Source of the DNA: Xanthobacteraceae bacterium
GTDB lineage: Bacteria; Pseudomonadota; Alphaproteobacteria; Rhizobiales; Xanthobacteraceae
Assembly (NCBI GenBank): GCA_030037185.1
Contig: JASHRR010000791.1
Coordinates: 1 to 8,741, forward strand
DNA: 8,741 bases
Reading direction: 5' to 3'
The notes below the pieces were generated by a model. It was given only the letters and a program-made list of their open reading frames with translations. It did no database searches and was not told where the DNA came from. Below, one piece after another: positions 6,974 to 8,741 of this stretch. Numbering within the stretch: the stretch's first letter is position 1; every line of letters begins with the position of its first letter. A program made the position numbers and the translations under genes.

Positions 6974-7846
6974 ATGGCGGAAGAGTCGACGCGGTCGCGG
7001 CTGGGACGCGGCCTGGCGTCCCTGATCGGTGATATGGGGGCCGAAAGCAACGCCGCCGCCTCCGAGCGGGTGCGCAGCCAGCGCCGGGTGCCGATCGAGT
7101 TTCTTCGCCCCAATCCGCGCAATCCGCGCCGTGAATTTCCGGCCGCCCAGCTCGACGAGCTGGCAAGCTCGATTAAGCAACGCGGCCTGATTCAGCCGCT
7201 CGCCGTCCGGCCGGTGCGCGGCGCCGGCGATGCCTACGAGATCATCGCCGGCGAGCGGCGCTGGCAGGCGGCCCAGCGCGCCGGCTTGCATGATGTTCCG
7301 GTGGTGGTGCTCGACGTCAGCGATGCCGAAGCGCTCGAACTCGCCATTGTCGAGAACGTGCAGCGCGAGGATCTCAATCCGCTCGAAGAGGCCGCGGGCT
7401 ACCAATCGCTGATCGATGAATTCAAATACCACCAGGATGAAATTGCCAAGGTCGTCGGCAAGAGCCGCAGCCATGTGGCCAACACCTTGCGCCTCCTGAA
7501 GCTTCCCGAGTTCGTCAAGTCCACCATTCGCTCCGGGCAGGTGTCGGCCGGCCACGCAAGGGCATTGATCGGACACCCGGAACCCGAGCGGGTGGCGCGC
7601 CAGATCATCGAGCGCGGCCTCAACGTGCGCCAGGTGGAGGCGTTGGTTCGCAACCACGATAAGGCCCGCGGACGCCACCGACCTCAAAAGGAAGCCGACA
7701 CGGTCGCGATGGAGAAGCGCGTGTCGGATGCGCTGGGTCTCACTGTCACGGTCGATCACCGCGGCAACGGCGGGGCCGTGCACATCAAATATCGCACGCT
7801 CGATCAGCTGCGCGACGTCGTGCGCAGGCTCGAGCGGGCACCTTAG
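6974..7846 (+). CDS. parB: Chromosome partitioning protein ParB (Spo0J family), parS-binding CTPase
   Basis: ParB binds parS, hydrolyses CTP as a sliding clamp, and activates ParA. The 290-residue product has all expected parts. The N-terminal SRLGRGLASLI (8-18) is the conserved ParA-stimulating peptide. The CTP-binding domain includes GLIQPLAVRP, YEIIAGERRW with G93-E94-R95-R96 (the GERR box), and ENVQREDLN (127-135). The helix-turn-helix for parS spans about 154-175 (QDEIAKVVGKSRSHVANTLRLL), followed by VSAGHARAL. A variable linker leads to a C-terminal dimerisation domain ending HIKYRTLDQLRDVVRRL. The ATG at 6974 is preferred because of the AGGAG at 6961-6965. A GTG at 6947 would add nine residues. 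Its predicted binding sites lie at 3328 and 5347 in the same window. It is the last gene of the plus-strand block. Confidence 0.97.
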   Translation: MAEESTRSRLGRGLASLIGDMGAESNAAASERVRSQRRVPIEFLRPNPRNPRREFPAAQLDELASSIKQRGLIQPLAVRPVRGAGDAYEIIAGERRWQAAQRAGLHDVPVVVLDVSDAEALELAIVENVQREDLNPLEEAAGYQSLIDEFKYHQDEIAKVVGKSRSHVANTLRLLKLPEFVKSTIRSGQVSAGHARALIGHPEPERVARQIIERGLNVRQVEALVRNHDKARGRHRPQKEADTVAMEKRVSDALGLTVTVDHRGNGGAVHIKYRTLDQLRDVVRRLERAP

Positions 7847-7852
7847 CGCCCG

Positions 7853-7886
7853 GGGGTCGCCGCTGCCGAAAGGCGGTGCACGCCCC
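7853..7886 (+). terminator. Candidate hairpin at the end of the parB transcript, between convergent genes
   Basis: Six bases after the parB stop the sequence can fold into an inner seven-pair stem, CGCTGCC (7861-7867) with GGCGGTG (7872-7878), closed by a GAAA tetraloop. An outer five-pair stem, GGGGT (7853-7857) with GCCCC (7882-7886), lies beyond a 3x3 internal loop. Three of the twelve pairs are G-U. No U-tract follows on either strand, so it is not a classical intrinsic terminator. It may mark the end of the block or protect the 3' end. The rest of the spacer to 7929 shows nothing clear. Confidence 0.35.
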
Positions 7887-7929
7887 GAGCGAACTGATCG
7901 GCCCGGCCGCAGGGGCTTTGCCGTACCGG

Positions 7930-8741
7930 CTAGGTTTCCGCCGGCCACTGTTTGCCTCGGGCCGCCATCGCAATCGAAATCAGCGCCCGTTGCACGATCG
8001 GATAGGCCAACTTCGAACACGTGCGGACCGCCAGCGAGCGGTCACCGAGTTGGGAGATCACCCGCGCAAGCCGGTCGGAGGTCCAACGCTCCAGTGCGGC
8101 GCCGACCGCCCTCACACGACTGAAGTGGATGGGCGGGGTGGCGCGCCTGACGACGTCGTCGATCGAGGTTCCTGATTCTACCGCGAGGCGGGAGAGGTGG
8201 AGCGCCGCTGCGCGTCGAATGCACGCTGCAGCGATCGTGGTTGCCGAAACGCCGCTCGCTTGGACTTTCGCGAAATTGGCCTCGACGTCGTCGGTCCAGC
8301 CCGCGAATGCCGCATCGATCAGGCTTTCCACCGCCGCAAGGGTGGCGTCGGCCACCACCGCCATCACATCCCCCACATCGATGGTGGCGTTGCCCACCGC
8401 ATAAAGCGTGAGCTTTTCGAGCTCCGAACGGGAGGCGGAGCGGTCCGCTCCAAGCAGTGATACCAGCAAACCGCGTGCACTGGGCGTTATCGCCATTCCG
8501 GCGCGGCGCATTTCTTCGTCGATCAGGCGGCCAAGGTCGCGAGCGGAGTCCGCGTAGCATGGCAGCGCCGCGGCAACCGGATCGCGCTCGCACAACGTGC
8601 GCAACGGCGTGCCCCGTTTCAGATCACCCGCCTCGATGATGACGCGACAATCGATGCCCGGCGGCGCAGCCAGCAGGCGCTCCAGCGCGGCGGCGAAATT
8701 CCGCCCGCCGGCCTTGACCAGGACCGCCCGCCGGCCACCCA
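7930..8741 (-). CDS. holA: DNA polymerase III subunit delta, HolA (5' partial)
   Basis: Delta opens the beta sliding clamp within the DNA polymerase III clamp-loader complex. The frame runs leftward from the right edge to a TAG at 7930-7932, giving 269 residues. The family is about 340 residues, so roughly the first 70-90, with the start codon, are missing. The visible part begins GGRRAVLVKAGG, matching the end of the N-terminal AAA-like domain. It continues with AALPCYADSARDLGRLIDEEM, then the strongly conserved SRSELEKLTLYA (around 8398-8436), then a C-terminal helical collar domain. It is convergent with parB, an arrangement common in Hyphomicrobiales. An internal ATG at 8604 is not the real start, because recognisable HolA sequence continues upstream of it. 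Confidence 0.92.
   Translation of the reverse strand, partial: GGRRAVLVKAGGRNFAAALERLLAAPPGIDCRVIIEAGDLKRGTPLRTLCERDPVAAALPCYADSARDLGRLIDEEMRRAGMAITPSARGLLVSLLGADRSASRSELEKLTLYAVGNATIDVGDVMAVVADATLAAVESLIDAAFAGWTDDVEANFAKVQASGVSATTIAAACIRRAAALHLSRLAVESGTSIDDVVRRATPPIHFSRVRAVGAALERWTSDRLARVISQLGDRSLAVRTCSKLAYPIVQRALISIAMAARGKQWPAET

Noticed and set aside
6857..8020. 387-codon open frame on the minus strand opposite parB
   Set aside because: It is the antisense shadow of parB and spacer DNA in a GC-rich genome. The plus strand encodes an unmistakable ParB with all motifs, and the antisense product shows no recognisable domain.
8018..8023. CACGTG inside holA as a third parS
   Set aside because: The flanks (GAA before, CGG after) do not match the parS arms; only the common six-base core is present.

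Overview
The window is an ordinary but information-dense piece of an alphaproteobacterial chromosome. It is GC-rich and very probably from the Hyphomicrobiales (Rhizobiales). That placement rests on the gene order mnmE-mnmG-rsmG-parA-parB with a convergent holA, on the alphaproteobacterial style of ParA and ParB, and on perfect parS palindromes. The genus cannot be fixed from the sequence alone.

Layout. A divergent gene on the minus strand (1-1792, 3' end off the left edge) encodes a YyaL/SPATA20-type protein with a thioredoxin-like DUF255 domain. A 147-bp divergent spacer follows. A plus-strand block then runs mnmE (1940-3325), mnmG (3403-5307), rsmG (5279-6013), parA (6046-6897) and parB (6974-7846). 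Its gaps are 77 bp, a 29-bp overlap, 32 bp and 76 bp, so it looks like one operon, perhaps with an internal promoter. The right end is convergent holA (7930 to the edge, minus strand, N-terminus missing), separated from parB by 83 bp that can fold into a hairpin.

How the genes work together. MnmE and MnmG form the complex that modifies the wobble uridine (U34) of certain tRNAs. RsmG methylates G527 of 16S rRNA. ParA, ParB and parS form the chromosome partition system. Two parS centromere sites lie inside the block: a perfect 16-bp copy between mnmE and mnmG, and a 15/16 copy inside rsmG that also encodes the VSRET peptide. The window is therefore an origin-proximal segregation centre embedded in translation-related genes. 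No DnaA-box cluster was seen, so oriC itself is probably outside.

I found no undescribed multi-gene system. The points most worth a second look are the two parS sites (one doubling as code), alternative hairpins before mnmG, an A/T-rich patch at the end of rsmG that may hold a parAB promoter, and the poorly characterised DUF255 protein. There is no RNA gene, mobile element, CRISPR array, or gene-free stretch above 150 bp.
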